DNA from: Verrucomicrobiota bacterium
Lineage (GTDB): Bacteria; Verrucomicrobiota; Verrucomicrobiia; Opitutales; Opitutaceae
Direction of reading: 5' to 3'
Assembly (NCBI GenBank): GCA_016721945.1
Contig: JADKHC010000024.1
Location: 1-64,000, forward strand
DNA length: 64,000 bases
Below, one piece after another: positions 36,446 through 45,880 of the stretch (positions are counted from its first letter, which is position 1; every line of letters begins with the position of its first letter). Below the pieces are notes generated by a model, which was given only the letters and a program-made list of their open reading frames with translations, was not told the origin of the DNA and did not search any database. Both the position numbers and the translations under genes were made by a program.

Positions 36446-39400
36446 TTAGAACGAACCCTTCACACCCACGTTAATACTGGCACCGTAGTTGCCGTTGCGG
36501 GTCGTGAATACATCGCGCTCCTGGTAATTAAACTTCGCTGAGTTGAAGACATTGTTCACACTGACAAACATGATCGCATAGCGACTGAGTTCGTATTCTG
36601 CACTAGGGCTGATCACCCAACGAGCCGACTGATATGCTGTGGTGTTGGTATTGTTGGCAGTTGTGACCGGCGTGAACGAGCCATCCGTACCGAGAGTAAG
36701 GCCAGTGAGTGCGCCACCTTGAATCCTTTTCGCTGTCCAAGTCGCAGCGATCTGGGCCTTAAATTTACCGTATTTATAGCGGAGGATCAGGTTGCCTTGG
36801 TCGAGCGCCATACCATCACCAGCGTTGGGTACGAGTGCCCACAACCGTTCTTCCTTCGGCGAATAATGGCTGAAGTTCGCCGTGACACCCAAGCCTTTCA
36901 ACGCACCCGGGAGGAACGAGAGCTCCTAGCTATAAGCCAACTCGAAACCCCACATGGATGTCTTGGGGCCGTTGACCGTGCTTGAAACCGTATTCAAAGG
37001 ATTAGCCAAATCAGCCGCGCTATATCCAGCAGATGCTATTTGCTCCTGAACATCCTGCGGTGCGGAAGAAAGAACCGTTTTCGGCAGATTCACCTGAATA
37101 TTCTTAATGTCTTTATAGAAGACTGAGGCAGAAAGCAGGCCCACGGGTTCGAAATAGTATTCGATCGAAGCATCGAAATTATTCGCCGTCTCCGGCTTCA
37201 ACTTCGTATTATTTACCGCAAAACTATAGGTATTTCCATCGCCGTTGTCGGTGGCATTGATACCGCCAATTACGTTCTGGTAGTCAGGGCGAAGAATCGA
37301 CGCGTAATAAGCACCACGCACAACAAGGTTTTTGGTTATGTCATACCGAGCTTGGAGGTTCGGCAGTACGTTGTTATATGTTTTCTCACGGGTAACGCTG
37401 CTGCCATAGCGGTAATATATATATTCAAGTCGGCCGCTATTGTCGGCATTTACCTTGGCTTTCAAACCCACAAACCCCGGTGGTGCCGACCGTCGTGGTG
37501 TAGGTGAGACCAAGAGCTGCCAATGTTTTATCAACGCCTTTATCGTCGAACGCCCGGCCCTGTGACTTTGTTTTTTCAAAACGAAGTCCCGCCACAACAG
37601 TCAATTCCTTGACGGGCTTGATCGTAGCCATGGCGTAGGCCGCGCCAATACTTTCTTCAATATCTACATCATTCTGTAGCTTGTTGCGCAAATTTGCAGC
37701 CGCTTGCGCCCTAAAAGGACCATTGGCCGTCAACGACATGGGGTCGACGTTTCCATAGGATTTGAACAATTCATACAAAGCTCATTTATCGGCACCCGGT
37801 GTTTTCGCAGTGACGCCATTAATGTCAGTAACGGTACCGACACCACCTGCGTAGGGATCGCGGAAATCCTGCAAGTTGATCACTGTCGCACTCGTGGGTA
37901 AACCGGAATTCGACACGAGAGCCATCGTCCATTTTGCCTGCAAGGTGTGGACATCACGAACCTCAAGTGAACCTGAACCACCTAACTTGAAGGTGGTGGG
38001 AATCGACCACTCGGGGTAGGCTATTTCCACATCGCCTCGACCAGACCATGTTTGGGCTTTGGAGTTGCGCGTGGTTTGTTCGGCCAGTCCGTTTATATTA
38101 TAATTTCCAAGGTCAAAGATACTGCCCTGATTACTCACTGCGGGCATCACAGCGATGACAGCAGCAGGAGCTCCGGCTGTACCACTAGGTAGACTACGCT
38201 GTATAATCTGCACATTATCGTCACTAATACGGTTATAATCGAAGGCGACGTTTGGCATGGATGCAGAAACGAGAGAGAAGAAGCCATCCTGACCCGAAGT
38301 GTAGGCCGTTTTGCCGATAGAATACATGGTCGTAACATCAGCCTTAATATTATCGCGTTTCCAACTCGCAGCGGGGCTGATGTTAAGCGTGCCGCCGCTC
38401 TTACGTTGATTACTACCTAAAACGTTGACGGTATTTTGTAAAACCTCGCAGAGGCAAGTGGTGCCGGCACCACTGAGATATACGGCCCCCAAACTAGTCC
38501 CTGAGGTTTCCGTCCGGTTGATGAGCCCTGTGCTGAGAGCGGTGGGGGTCAGCGTTCCATCCGTGCCATAGGCCGTCATATTCCCAGTATTGGCAACGGC
38601 CTGCCAGTTACGGTTATAGAACTCTGAACGATAATAACCGTAGTTGGTGCGCAACGAGAGCTTAAGTTCGTCCGTCGCTTTGAAATCGACATTGAAGAGT
38701 AGTGAATCACGCCAAGTGGGCTTTAAGCCGTCTTGGAAATTCCAGTTATTCAACAGTGGAAGCTCCGCACTGTTATTGGTGGCGTTTCTGTCCCACACAT
38801 AAGTACCAATCACGACACGTTGGTCAGCAAACGCGCCTGAATGAGCAACGGAAACGACCGTGCCAAGCCTGCCGTTTAAGAAAGTATCAATCCACTCAAT
38901 CTTACCACCGGGCAACGCCTTGTTGTGCGATTGGTTATCCCAGCCTTTGGATTTTTCGAAAGAGGCAAACCACTGGTTAAAATTAACGTTGCCTGAATAC
39001 TTAATTGAGCGGCCTTTTTGGTTGAATGCGCTCTTGCTGATCGCGTTGACGTTACCCGCCAGATTCGAACTCACCAAATCAGACGTCGGGGTTTTCGTCG
39101 TTTCGACCACATCCAAAGCCGCCATGGAAAGCTGCTCGAGTTCGGTGTAGCGACCCTGACCTGTCGCGCTTAGGTTATTTGACCCGGAGTTGGAAATAGG
39201 AAGACCATCCAGAGTGGTGGTGACATACTTCGGCGGGAGACCGCGGATACGTGTTGAGCGCACGTCGTTGTCAACATAGTCAACGCTCACACCGGGCAGA
39301 AGCTTAAGAAACTCGCCGACGTTGCCTTCCGCCACATCGCCAAAAGCGTCCGCCGCGATCACCGTCTTGAGGTTGAGCGCAATACGCTGTTCGACGATGG

Positions 39401-39833
39401 CCTTGGCGTTACCTTCACGGGCACTCGCCACTCTGAAGACGCCTAGTTTAACGGTTTCACCGTACTCAGCGCTGGTTAGCACGATTTCCTGTGTTACCGA
39501 ACCTTCAGCGGGCACAGTAACTACGATCTCAAGCGGATCGAGACCAGTGTAGGTAGTAATTAGTTTGGCCTGGCCTGCGGGAACATTGGTCAGCTTGAAT
39601 TGACCGCCTTCTTCGGAAAACGCGACTCGGTCGGTCCCCACGACTTGAATTTGGGCATACTTCAGAAATTCGCCTGTGCTACTGTTGAGCACGTGGCCGG
39701 TAATAGTGGCGTTTTGCGCTGAGGCTGTTGCAGCCAGTGCAGCAAAACTCATAACGGCTATCAGAAATCCAGCCAGACGGCGGATTCTGGACGGGCTGCG
39801 GCCGTCCACGGTTTGAATTTCGGTGTAGTTCAT
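36446..39833 (-). pseudogene. TonB-dependent receptor, inactivated by two nonsense codons and a frameshift
   Basis: The frame starts at 39833 with a signal peptide, a carboxypeptidase-like regulatory domain (ATITGHVLNSSTGEF, residues about 42-130), a plug domain (GEFLKLLPGVSVDY, TRIRGLPPKYVTTTLDGLPI) and a beta barrel. It is cut by TGA at 37784-37782 between GADK and ALYELFKSYGN in the same frame, by one extra base in the C-run at 37475-37478, and by TAG at 36928-36926 between ELAYS and ELSFLPG in the same frame. The last part ends normally at 36446 with NVGVKGSF. Restored length is 1128 residues. The first TGA fits a lost Trp (TGG) and the TAG a lost Gln (CAG). It would have imported a glycan or siderophore-like ligand. 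Confidence 0.92.
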
Positions 39834-40182
39834 ATCAATCGGGTGACAGGGGTTTGGAGCGGTCAGTCAATGCATAAGTCATCACATCAATATGTTACAA
39901 AATAGGGATGCGGTCGTTCTGAACCAGGGTGATAACTGAAGCTAGGGGGCGTGGAATGTAACAGAGGCATCAGATAGTTTTTGAATGAAAACTGTCAATA
40001 CGATTTCCGGACACCTGTCGTTATTTCGAAAATGCAATTTCTCCGTGTTTTCTTCCTGGCATACGATCCAAGCATTTTCCCATCACCTAACGCCCTTTTA
40101 CCAAGCGCCTAAATCATCTCCATTTTTACTCAGAAGACAACAACGAGAACAATGGCCTGTCGGTGTTTCCTAAACTGTTTCG
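39834..40182. other. AT-rich intergenic region upstream of the broken receptor
   Basis: This 349 bp carries the promoter side of the minus-strand receptor. No operator or RNA gene could be recognised. It ends at a dispersed repeat. Confidence 0.4.
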
Positions 40183-40346
40183 TTATACCGATGCCCCTAT
40201 TCTTTTATACTGAAGTTGATCGTGGCTGGTCTGACTTTCCGGAATTTTACAGAAGAAAACGAAGGCAACGAAGAGATCTAGGAAGAACCAGCAGGCCTTT
40301 GTTATCTTCTGTTCAAGGTCTGATGGCTTCGGGCTGTTGGTATCAG
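40183..40346 (+). repeat. Dispersed repeat element, left copy
   Basis: The stretch from TTATACCGATGCCCCTAT to TTGGTATCAG matches, in opposite orientation, the element at 62295-62467 with only scattered substitutions and a gap near 40300. Internally it has an imperfect hairpin: ACAGAAGAAAACGAAGG against CCTTTGTTATCTTCTGT. It contains no credible gene. It may be a MITE- or REP-like element; no transposase was seen. Confidence 0.8.
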
Positions 40347-40489
40347 CCGGAGCGATACAGTTAAAAGCACGTGCAGCGCAGAGCAGTGTTAAGACGGTGC
40401 AGCCCGCTGTCCCATCGGGCTTGATCGAAACTGCTCTCCAACCAGCCCGTTGGGACAACAGGCTCCACCGTCAACTGCCTCGCTGCGGC
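40347..40489. other. Interleaved inverted repeats downstream of the LacI gene
   Basis: AGAGCAGT (40380-40387) pairs with ACTGCTCT (40430-40437), and TGTCCCATCGGGC (40408-40420) pairs with GCCCGTTGGGACA (40445-40457) with one mismatch. The two stems cross each other, so they could form a pseudoknot or compete. They lie 3' of the LacI gene and may simply end its transcript. Confidence 0.45.
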
Positions 40490-41566
40490 TTAGCGCGGCG
40501 GGCAAGATGCTCCGTCAAACCACGTGCCCTCAACGTAGGTGGTCGTCGGGATTTTGGGGATGCCAAATTTGTTATACTGGAGCTGCCCCGCCAGAATCTC
40601 CACCGCAAGCGCCCCGACGGTCTCATGGTTTTGCCGCACGCCCGCAGTTTCTCCCTTAAAATCCTCCAGAAATAGATCAACGAAGGCGATGTCCTTCGGG
40701 ACACGCAGCCCGAGCTTTTTGAAAACGGGCAGGACAAACGACGCTTTGCTCACAATCACCTCGGGTTTGTATTTCTCCAGCCACTTCGCGAAAGCCCCGC
40801 TTTCAGGCTCCGTCTCCGGCTTGCCTTCGTTCAGCCAGTGATCCACCGGTTGCGAGGTCGGGAAGAGATACGCAGGAATGCGCTCGCCAGCCGGAAGCAT
40901 CTGCTGCTCGCAAAGGCAGCCCGCAGTCCACAGGTGATCGACCGCGTGATCCCAACCGCGATGCATGACAAAACCAATCCGCTTATAACCAGCCGCCATC
41001 ACCTTTTGAATAGCGAGCCGCGCAATATCCAACTGGTTGTTGGTGACGTTATGGAGCGCTGGTTGATGCGGGAAATAGTCGATCTTCACCGCGCTGAAAT
41101 TCGCCCAGTCAAATTGCAACGCATCGCCCATCTCGCGGCCGTGCGAGGCGATGATAACACCCTTGATTCCACGGGAATACAGGATGTGGCTGAGTCGGCC
41201 TTGAGTCAGGCCGGGCTCACGCATCCAGAAATGCTCCAGATTAAAGCCCATGTCCTTCGCGGCCGCCTGGGCACCGGCAAAAAACTGCGGGTGCGCCGTA
41301 ACCTTTTTCCATCCCCAACGCGTGGCCCAGTTCGACACATAGGCGATCGTCGGCGGGTTGCGCCGGGGCGTGTTCCGAACGCGATAGGAAACCAGCGCCC
41401 GCAGAAACGGGTCCGGGGCATAACCCATCTCCGTCGCCAACTTCTGAATACGCAGGCGGGTCTTCTCCGGAAGCCGCGGATGATTGCGAATGGCCAGCGA
41501 AACCGTGGTGACATGGACACCGGCTTTCGCAGCAACATCGGCAAGGGTAACGCGACGTTCGTTCAT
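40490..41566 (-). CDS. LacI-family transcriptional regulator
   Basis: The 358-residue protein has an N-terminal LacI-type helix-turn-helix and hinge (VTLADVAAKAGVHVTTVSLAIRNHPRLPEKTRLRIQKLATEMGY, residues about 6-50) and a periplasmic-binding-like effector domain. It is divergent from the sugar symporter and glucuronoxylan enzymes and has a pair of palindromic sites just upstream of its start. It is probably the local repressor, relieved by a xylan-derived sugar. The effector is inferred, not read from sequence. Confidence 0.93.
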   Translation of the reverse strand: MNERRVTLADVAAKAGVHVTTVSLAIRNHPRLPEKTRLRIQKLATEMGYAPDPFLRALVSYRVRNTPRRNPPTIAYVSNWATRWGWKKVTAHPQFFAGAQAAAKDMGFNLEHFWMREPGLTQGRLSHILYSRGIKGVIIASHGREMGDALQFDWANFSAVKIDYFPHQPALHNVTNNQLDIARLAIQKVMAAGYKRIGFVMHRGWDHAVDHLWTAGCLCEQQMLPAGERIPAYLFPTSQPVDHWLNEGKPETEPESGAFAKWLEKYKPEVIVSKASFVLPVFKKLGLRVPKDIAFVDLFLEDFKGETAGVRQNHETVGALAVEILAGQLQYNKFGIPKIPTTTYVEGTWFDGASCPPR

Positions 41567-41601
41567 GGCGGCATTGCGGCGCAGACACGAAGCCCGCTCA
41601 A

Positions 41602-41630
41602 GTCTATTGTTAGTTAGTCTAATGTTAGAC
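41602..41630. promoter_or_regulatory. Tandem operator-like palindromes between the LacI and symporter genes
   Basis: GTCTAATGTTAGAC (41617-41630) is a 14-base palindrome with six-base arms about a central TG. A second, imperfect copy GTCTATTGTTAGTT lies at 41602-41615, with centres 15 bp apart. They stand 36 bp before the LacI start and about 190 bp before the symporter start, a good place for autoregulation and control of the locus. Confidence 0.6.
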
Positions 41631-41818
41631 CACGGGGCTTTTTGCCCGTTGCGCGTGCAGCAGTTCGTATTGGATTGCTTACGTTCTTAGTGAGCGCCCC
41701 ACTCGGGGCTCCCCAGCAGCATCACCAACCTCACGCCTGTCATTTGCTCCGGTCGCAGCCCAATCCGGGATTGCAGTACCGGTCGAATTCATACCGTCTG
41801 AATCACCTCCCTATCCCA

Positions 41819-43333
41819 ATGAGCGAATCCACTCAAAAACTCTCCGTTCTCGAAAAGATCGGCTATAGCGGTGGCGATGCCGCCGCCAACTTCGTCTTCA
41901 TGACGATGGTTCTTTTCCAGACGAATTTTTATACCGACGTCTTCGGTCTTTCGTCGAGCGCCGCCGCAGCCATTCTTCTCTGGCCGCGCCTCTGGGATGC
42001 GTTCTTTGATCCGATCATGGGCGTGCTCGCCGACCGCACCAACACCCGTTGGGGCAAATTCCGCCCCTGGGTTCTCTGGACCTCGGTTCCGTGGGTGATC
42101 GTGATGATCCTCGCCTACACCACGCCGAAAGGCCTGAGCATGGGTATGATGATCGCCTACGCTGGCATCACGAACACGATTCTGATGACGCTCTACTCGA
42201 TGAACAACATGCCGTACTCGGCATTGAGCGCCGTCATGACGTCGGATCTCAACGAGCGCAACAAGCTCAACTCCTACCGCTTCGTCGCCGTCAACATTGC
42301 GCAATTTATCGTCGGTGGCTGCACCTTGCCGTTGGTCGCAAAATTCGCTCATGGCCACGACCGTCAGTTCGGCTGGCAGATGACAATGACTCTGTGGGCC
42401 GCCTGCTGTTTTGTCCTCTTCATGGTGACTTTCTTCACCACCAAAGAGCGCATCAAGCCCGTCAACGAAACGAAGAGCACGCCGAAACAGGATTTCCTCA
42501 ATCTGATCAAAAACGGACCTTGGTACGCATTGGTTGGTTATACCGTTTTCAACTTTGCAATGCTCACCTACCGCGGTGGCGCTCATTTCGCTTTCTACCA
42601 GCATTATGCCGACAAGCCTGCGATGTTCGACTTCCTCACGAAGCTCGGACTCACCACGCCGGATCTCGCCACTCCCGCCGGCCCGCTCGCAGCAGCGCTT
42701 GATTGGATCGGCTACATCGCTCACGGCACCCGCGACATTCTGCCGACCAACGTGGCCGACGTTTTCAACAGCATCATCAACATGCTCGGCACAGCCACGA
42801 CGATCGTCTTCATCATTCTGTCCGCGAGCTTCGCCCGGCGTTTCGGCAAGAAGACAGTCATCCTCTGCGGCTTCTTCCTAGCCGCTCTCAACGCCTTCGC
42901 GTACTACTGGGTCAGCCCGACCAACACGACCGCGATGGCCCTACTCGCAGTGTTTGGTTCCATCGCCTATGCTCCGACGATCTCGGTGGCCTGGTCGATG
43001 TACGCTGACGCTGCTGACTACTCGGAATGGCAGACCGGACACCGCTTCACCGGCATGGTTTTTGCCACGATCGGCTTCGCGCTCAAGTCCGGCCTGGCCC
43101 TCGGCTCGGCTGTCTACCTCTGGGCTATGACCGGCTTCTGGGGCTACGACACTACGGCACCGAAGACGGCCAATGCCATTGTCGGTTACCACATGTCCAG
43201 CAGTGTTGGCGTGGGTCTTCTCTTCCTCGGTGGCGCAATCGCGATCTCGCTGTGCAAGTTGAACAAGAAACTTACACTGCAGGTGTCGGCAGAACTCAAC
43301 GAACGCCGCCAAAAGGCAACCGCAGCCGCCTAA
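41819..43333 (+). CDS. GPH-family sugar:cation symporter (MFS)
   Basis: Started at the ATG at 41819 because MSESTQKLSVLEKIGYSGGDAAANFVFMTM is the usual beginning of glycoside-pentoside-hexuronide symporters; the longer frame upstream has no family match. The 504-residue protein has about 12 hydrophobic segments, the first-loop motif FDPIMGVLADRTNTRWGKFRPW, and a second copy of the fold in the C-terminal half. It lies in the cytoplasmic membrane. Placement ahead of the xylanolytic genes suggests import of xylose, xylo-oligosaccharides or aldouronic acids. A loop of about 50 residues around 280-330 is longer than typical. Confidence 0.9.
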   Translation: MSESTQKLSVLEKIGYSGGDAAANFVFMTMVLFQTNFYTDVFGLSSSAAAAILLWPRLWDAFFDPIMGVLADRTNTRWGKFRPWVLWTSVPWVIVMILAYTTPKGLSMGMMIAYAGITNTILMTLYSMNNMPYSALSAVMTSDLNERNKLNSYRFVAVNIAQFIVGGCTLPLVAKFAHGHDRQFGWQMTMTLWAACCFVLFMVTFFTTKERIKPVNETKSTPKQDFLNLIKNGPWYALVGYTVFNFAMLTYRGGAHFAFYQHYADKPAMFDFLTKLGLTTPDLATPAGPLAAALDWIGYIAHGTRDILPTNVADVFNSIINMLGTATTIVFIILSASFARRFGKKTVILCGFFLAALNAFAYYWVSPTNTTAMALLAVFGSIAYAPTISVAWSMYADAADYSEWQTGHRFTGMVFATIGFALKSGLALGSAVYLWAMTGFWGYDTTAPKTANAIVGYHMSSSVGVGLLFLGGAIAISLCKLNKKLTLQVSAELNERRQKATAAA

Positions 43334-43351
43334 CCCGTTACTCTGTTCTTC

Positions 43352-44578
43352 ATGCTATTGCGTCGTCTCCTCCTGCTGCTCGTATCCCTCACCGCAGTCG
43401 CCGGTTTGGCGGCTGCGACCCCGGCTTCGGCCGGAGGAGCTTTTGTCACAGGCCAGCACCGTAACCTCTTCGTCGAACTTCTAGGCAAGTCCGACGCCGA
43501 GGTGCAGGCAAAGATCGACGCAGCCTGGCAGCAGTTCTTTTACGGAGACGAATCCAGCCAGCGCCTGATGTATCCAGTCGCTGGTGACATGGCCTATATC
43601 GCCGACATCGGCAACCAAGACGTGCGCAGCGAAGGCATGTCCTACGGTATGATGATCGCGGTGCAGCTCGATAAGCGCGCCGAGTTCGACCGCCTCTGGA
43701 AATGGGCCAAGACTTACATGCACCACGCCGACGGCCCGCGCCGCGGTTATTTTGCCTGGCAGTGCCGGTTCGACGGCACCCATATTGACCCGGGCTCCGC
43801 GAGTGACGGTGAGGAGTGGTTCGCCATGACGCTTTTGTTCGCCGCCAACCGCTGGGCACCGAAACCAGGCGGCATCGACTACGCCGTCGAGGCCCAGACC
43901 CTGCTCGACGGGATGCGTCGCGGCAATCGCGGCGGTGAAATCACGCCGATCTTTAATATCGAACACAAACAGGTGGTTTTCGCGCCGACCGTTAGGGATT
44001 ACGGGTACACAGATCCCTCGTACCATCTGCCATTTTTCTACGAACTCTGGGCGCGGTGGGATCGCTCCGAGGAGGGCCGGAGTTTTTGGGCCGCCTGTGC
44101 GAAAGAGAGCCGCACCTTTTTTCATCGCGCCGCACATCCGAAGACCGGGCTCATGTCCGAGTATGCCCAGTTCGATGGCAAGCCCGTCTCGGGCGAACGC
44201 GGCGATTTCCGTTACGACGCCTGGCGCACACTCGCCCACGTCGCCCTCGATCATGCCTGGTTCGCCTCCGATCCGTGGCAATGCGAACAGAGCAACCGCG
44301 TCCTCCGTTTCCTCAGCTCGCAGGGTAGTTTCATCGCCGACCGCTACACCCTCGACGGAAAGCCCATATCGACCGACGACTCCATCGGCTTGTTCGCCAT
44401 GGCAGCCGTCGCAGGACTTGCCGCCGATCCCGAGCTGGCCAAACCGTTTGTGCAAAAGCTTTGGGACGCCCCGATCCCCTCCGGTCGGTGGCGCTACTAT
44501 AACGGCCTGCTTTACTATCTCGGACTGCTTCAAGCAGGCGGCCGTTATCAGATCCACGCGCCAGCCGCCGCCAAGTAG
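43352..44578 (+). CDS. GH8 xylanase/exo-oligoxylanase, copy 1
   Basis: The 408-residue protein has a signal peptide (LLRRLLLLLVSLTAVAGLAAATPASA) and a GH8 domain resembling reducing-end xylose-releasing exo-oligoxylanases: NLFVELLGKSDAEVQAKIDAAWQQFF, VRSEGMSYGMM with the acid catalyst Glu, YFAWQC, DGEEWFAMTLLFAANRW, and PSYHLPFFYELWARW. Enzymes of this type cut xylo-oligomers by inversion, from the reducing end. A second GH8 gene follows 53 bp later, so the pair probably arose by duplication. A periplasmic or outer-membrane place is inferred from the signal peptide. Confidence 0.9.
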   Translation: MLLRRLLLLLVSLTAVAGLAAATPASAGGAFVTGQHRNLFVELLGKSDAEVQAKIDAAWQQFFYGDESSQRLMYPVAGDMAYIADIGNQDVRSEGMSYGMMIAVQLDKRAEFDRLWKWAKTYMHHADGPRRGYFAWQCRFDGTHIDPGSASDGEEWFAMTLLFAANRWAPKPGGIDYAVEAQTLLDGMRRGNRGGEITPIFNIEHKQVVFAPTVRDYGYTDPSYHLPFFYELWARWDRSEEGRSFWAACAKESRTFFHRAAHPKTGLMSEYAQFDGKPVSGERGDFRYDAWRTLAHVALDHAWFASDPWQCEQSNRVLRFLSSQGSFIADRYTLDGKPISTDDSIGLFAMAAVAGLAADPELAKPFVQKLWDAPIPSGRWRYYNGLLYYLGLLQAGGRYQIHAPAAAK

Positions 44579-44631
44579 GCGCCGTCGTGTGCAACCGGCA
44601 GCCCTTGCCGCCGGCTTTAACCTTCCGCCCC

Positions 44632-45861
44632 ATGAAAAAACTCCAAGCCGCCCTCGTCGGGTGCGGGCTAGCCATGAGCGCAGCCCTTTTCGCCGCCCCC
44701 GAAAACAAACCTGCCTTCGAGTCAGGCCAGTACCGTAATCTTTTTGCCGAACATCTCGGCAAGACTAAGACCGAGGTCGACGCCAAAATCGACGCCGTCT
44801 GGCAGCAATTCACCACCGGTGACGACACCACCCAGCGTCTCTTCTACAGCGTCCCGGGAGACATGATGTATGTCCCCGACATCAACAACAAAGACGTGCG
44901 CAGCGAAGGCATGTCCTACGGCATGATGCTCGCCGTGCAGATGAACCAGCAGGAGGTCTTCAACCAAATCTGGAAGTGGACAAAAACCTACATGTTCCAA
45001 CGCGAAGGCAAGTTCGCCGGCTACTACGCCTGGCACTGCCGCTACGACGGCACCCAGATTTCCGCCGGTCCGGCGCCTGACGGTGAGGAGTGGTTCGTCA
45101 TGTCACTCTTCTTCGCCGCGCACCGCTGGGGAAACGGCGAGGGGATTTTCAACTACGAGGCCGAGGCACAAACGCTCCTCCGCCACATGCTGCACAATAA
45201 CGAGGGCGGCGACGCCTCCGGTGTCACCCCGATGTTTGACCGCAAAGAAAAACAGATCGTCTTCGTGCCGCATTACCCTGGCCACACTTTCACCGATCCA
45301 TCGTATCACCTCCCAGCCTTCTACGAACTCTGGGCCCGCTGGGCCGCGGACCCCGCCGACCGCGCTTTTATGGCCGAGGCCGCACAGATCAGCCGTAAAC
45401 ATTTCCGCGCTACCGCGCACCCCGTCACTGGCCTGATGCCCGACTACAGCGAATTCGACGGCCGACCGCATGTTCGCCGCGGCCACGAAAACTTCCTCTT
45501 CGACGCCTATCGCACGATCGGCAATGTCGCACTCGATTGGGCTTGGTTCGGTCGCGACCCGTGGCAAGTCGAACAGAGCAACCGCGTGCTGGCCTTCCTC
45601 GCTGCGCAGGGCCCCAACTGCCCGAACAACTTCACCCTCGACGGCAAACCGCTCACCAAGGATTTCTCGCCCGGCCTCTTCGCCATGGCCGCCGTCGGCG
45701 CCCTCGCGGCTGATACACCCGAGGCCAAGCTCTTCGTGCAACGTCTCTGGGACATGCCCATTCCCTCTGGCCAGGAGCGTTATTACGACGGTCTGCTCTA
45801 TTTTCTGGCATTGCTGCAAACCAGCGGCCGTTACAACATTCACGCCCCGCGCACTCCGTAA
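44632..45861 (+). CDS. GH8 xylanase/exo-oligoxylanase, copy 2
   Basis: The ATG at 44632 was chosen because it opens a signal peptide (KKLQAALVGCGLAMSAALFAA). The 409-residue protein repeats all GH8 landmarks of its neighbour: RNLFAEHLGKTKTEVDAKIDAVWQQF, VRSEGMSYGMMLAVQMN, YYAWHCRYDGTQIS, DGEEWFVMSLFFAAHRWG and SYHLPAFYELWARWA. It differs enough from copy 1 to suggest an older duplication with divided roles, such as different chain length or different decorated substrates. It precedes the GH67 gene by 19 bp. Confidence 0.9.
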   Translation: MKKLQAALVGCGLAMSAALFAAPENKPAFESGQYRNLFAEHLGKTKTEVDAKIDAVWQQFTTGDDTTQRLFYSVPGDMMYVPDINNKDVRSEGMSYGMMLAVQMNQQEVFNQIWKWTKTYMFQREGKFAGYYAWHCRYDGTQISAGPAPDGEEWFVMSLFFAAHRWGNGEGIFNYEAEAQTLLRHMLHNNEGGDASGVTPMFDRKEKQIVFVPHYPGHTFTDPSYHLPAFYELWARWAADPADRAFMAEAAQISRKHFRATAHPVTGLMPDYSEFDGRPHVRRGHENFLFDAYRTIGNVALDWAWFGRDPWQVEQSNRVLAFLAAQGPNCPNNFTLDGKPLTKDFSPGLFAMAAVGALAADTPEAKLFVQRLWDMPIPSGQERYYDGLLYFLALLQTSGRYNIHAPRTP

Positions 45862-45880
45862 TTTCCAAGCCTATTCCGCG

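Noticed and set aside
37782..37784. Recoding of TGA as tryptophan or selenocysteine in the broken TonB receptor
   Set aside because: TGA ends many intact genes here, including ATGA overlaps, and the second block is a TAG. No recoding element seen. Decay is simpler.
43481..44557. Minus-strand open frame of 358 codons
   Set aside because: Antisense to GH8 copy 1, which has a signal peptide and full family motifs.
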